This document shows, one piece after another, positions 63,873 through 64,000 of a DNA stretch of 64,000 bases. How positions within the stretch are numbered: position 1 is the first letter of the stretch; each line of letters opens with the position of its first letter. This stretch comes from Streptomyces cynarae (GTDB taxonomy: Bacteria > Actinomycetota > Actinomycetes > Streptomycetales > Streptomycetaceae): contig NZ_CP106793.1 of NCBI RefSeq assembly GCF_025642135.1, forward strand, positions 4,158,001-4,222,000, given 5' to 3'. Under the pieces are notes generated by a model, which had not been told where the DNA came from, did not search any database, and saw only the letters and a program-made list of their open reading frames with translations. The translations under genes were made by a program, and so were the position numbers.

Positions 63873-63904
63873 CCGCACCCGAGGTGTCCAACCCGTGGGT
63901 GCGG
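63873..63904. terminator. Terminator-like hairpin
   Basis: Stem CCGCACCC / GGGTGCGG between the DUF3099 start and the end of the minus-strand gene at the window edge; probably ends the latter. Confidence 0.65.
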
Positions 63905-63928
63905 CCCTTCAGCCATGCGCGGTGCTGC

Positions 63929-64000
63929 TCAGACCGCGATCGCGACCTCCGCGAGGCCGCCCTTCTGGGCGACGACGGTACGGTCCGCGGTGCCGCCCGG
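63929..64000 (-). CDS. C-terminus of a DUF1416-like protein (cut by the window edge)
   Basis: The last 23 residues, PGGTADRTVVAQKGGLAEVA then IAV, end at TGA. I associate this ending with DUF1416 proteins, small proteins encoded next to a thiosulfate sulfurtransferase in actinobacteria. The 5' part lies beyond the window. Confidence 0.55.
   Translation of the reverse strand, partial: PGGTADRTVVAQKGGLAEVAIAV

Overview
The window is high-GC actinobacterial chromosome and almost certainly Streptomyces. It carries a whiE-type spore-pigment polyketide cluster, mycothiol and F420-linked enzymes, the phoRP-phoU locus with an 11-nt direct-repeat PHO box, the sporulation anti-sigma factor RsiG, the nickel regulator Nur, and several Streptomyces-typical families (DUF397 with XRE-DUF5753, SpoIIE phosphatases, Tat-secreted enzymes). 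Gene order from about 9 kb onward follows the msiK - cysS - ispDF - carD - phoPR - phoU - mshA - gpm block I recall from S. coelicolor, with accessory genes interspersed.

Layout. 0-5.5 kb: left part of a whiE cluster (CLF, ketosynthase, cupin and SchA/CurD protein on the minus strand, FAD hydroxylase divergent). 5.5-8.8 kb: junction region with two phage-tail/TagC-like proteins that share a C-terminal module, a small hypothetical gene and an integrase remnant beside tRNA-Thr(UGU). 9-24.3 kb: core genes (msiK, nucleotidyltransferase, DoxX protein, rlmB, cysS, F420 oxidoreductase, ispF/ispD, carD, lipoprotein, phoP/phoR, phoU, metallothionein, DUF4242). 24.4-30.5 kb: mshA with a sigma-R-like promoter, YbjN protein, secreted beta-helix protein, MFS exporter, phosphoglycerate mutase. 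30.5-35.7 kb: flavin reductase and SnoaL-like gene divergent from an ECF41-type sigma factor, a cytidine deaminase-ASCH fusion, an S53 peptidase. 35.8-42.8 kb: methyltransferase, NlpC/P60 hydrolase, response-regulator/SpoIIE phosphatase, HbhA-like protein, autoregulated XRE protein, nitroreductase-hemerythrin fusion.

43.1-49.8 kb is the most unusual part. A protein with two APH-type kinase domains is followed by three paralogous GntR-type regulators with a shared unfamiliar C-terminal domain, a HAD phosphatase, and two divergently encoded ~62-aa two-helix membrane peptides that are related to each other. Palindromic operator-like sites lie upstream of each regulator. I propose this as a candidate undescribed regulator-micropeptide system.

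50-64 kb: Eis-like acetyltransferase, a ~540-bp intergenic tandem-repeat array, asparaginase, rsiG with two exact c-di-GMP signature motifs, dtd, ygfZ and nur, a toxin-antitoxin-like pair, nitrobindin, a 32-aa membrane peptide, an operon of three coupled membrane-anchored proteins, an XRE/DUF397 pair, a DsrE-like protein, a PAS-GAF-SpoIIE phosphatase, and the end of a DUF1416-like gene.

Developmental genes (whiE pigment, rsiG, two SpoIIE-type phosphatases) and stress or metal genes (phoPR, nur, mshA, metallothionein) dominate the recognisable functions. All assignments come from reading motifs and recalled family knowledge; no database search was run.
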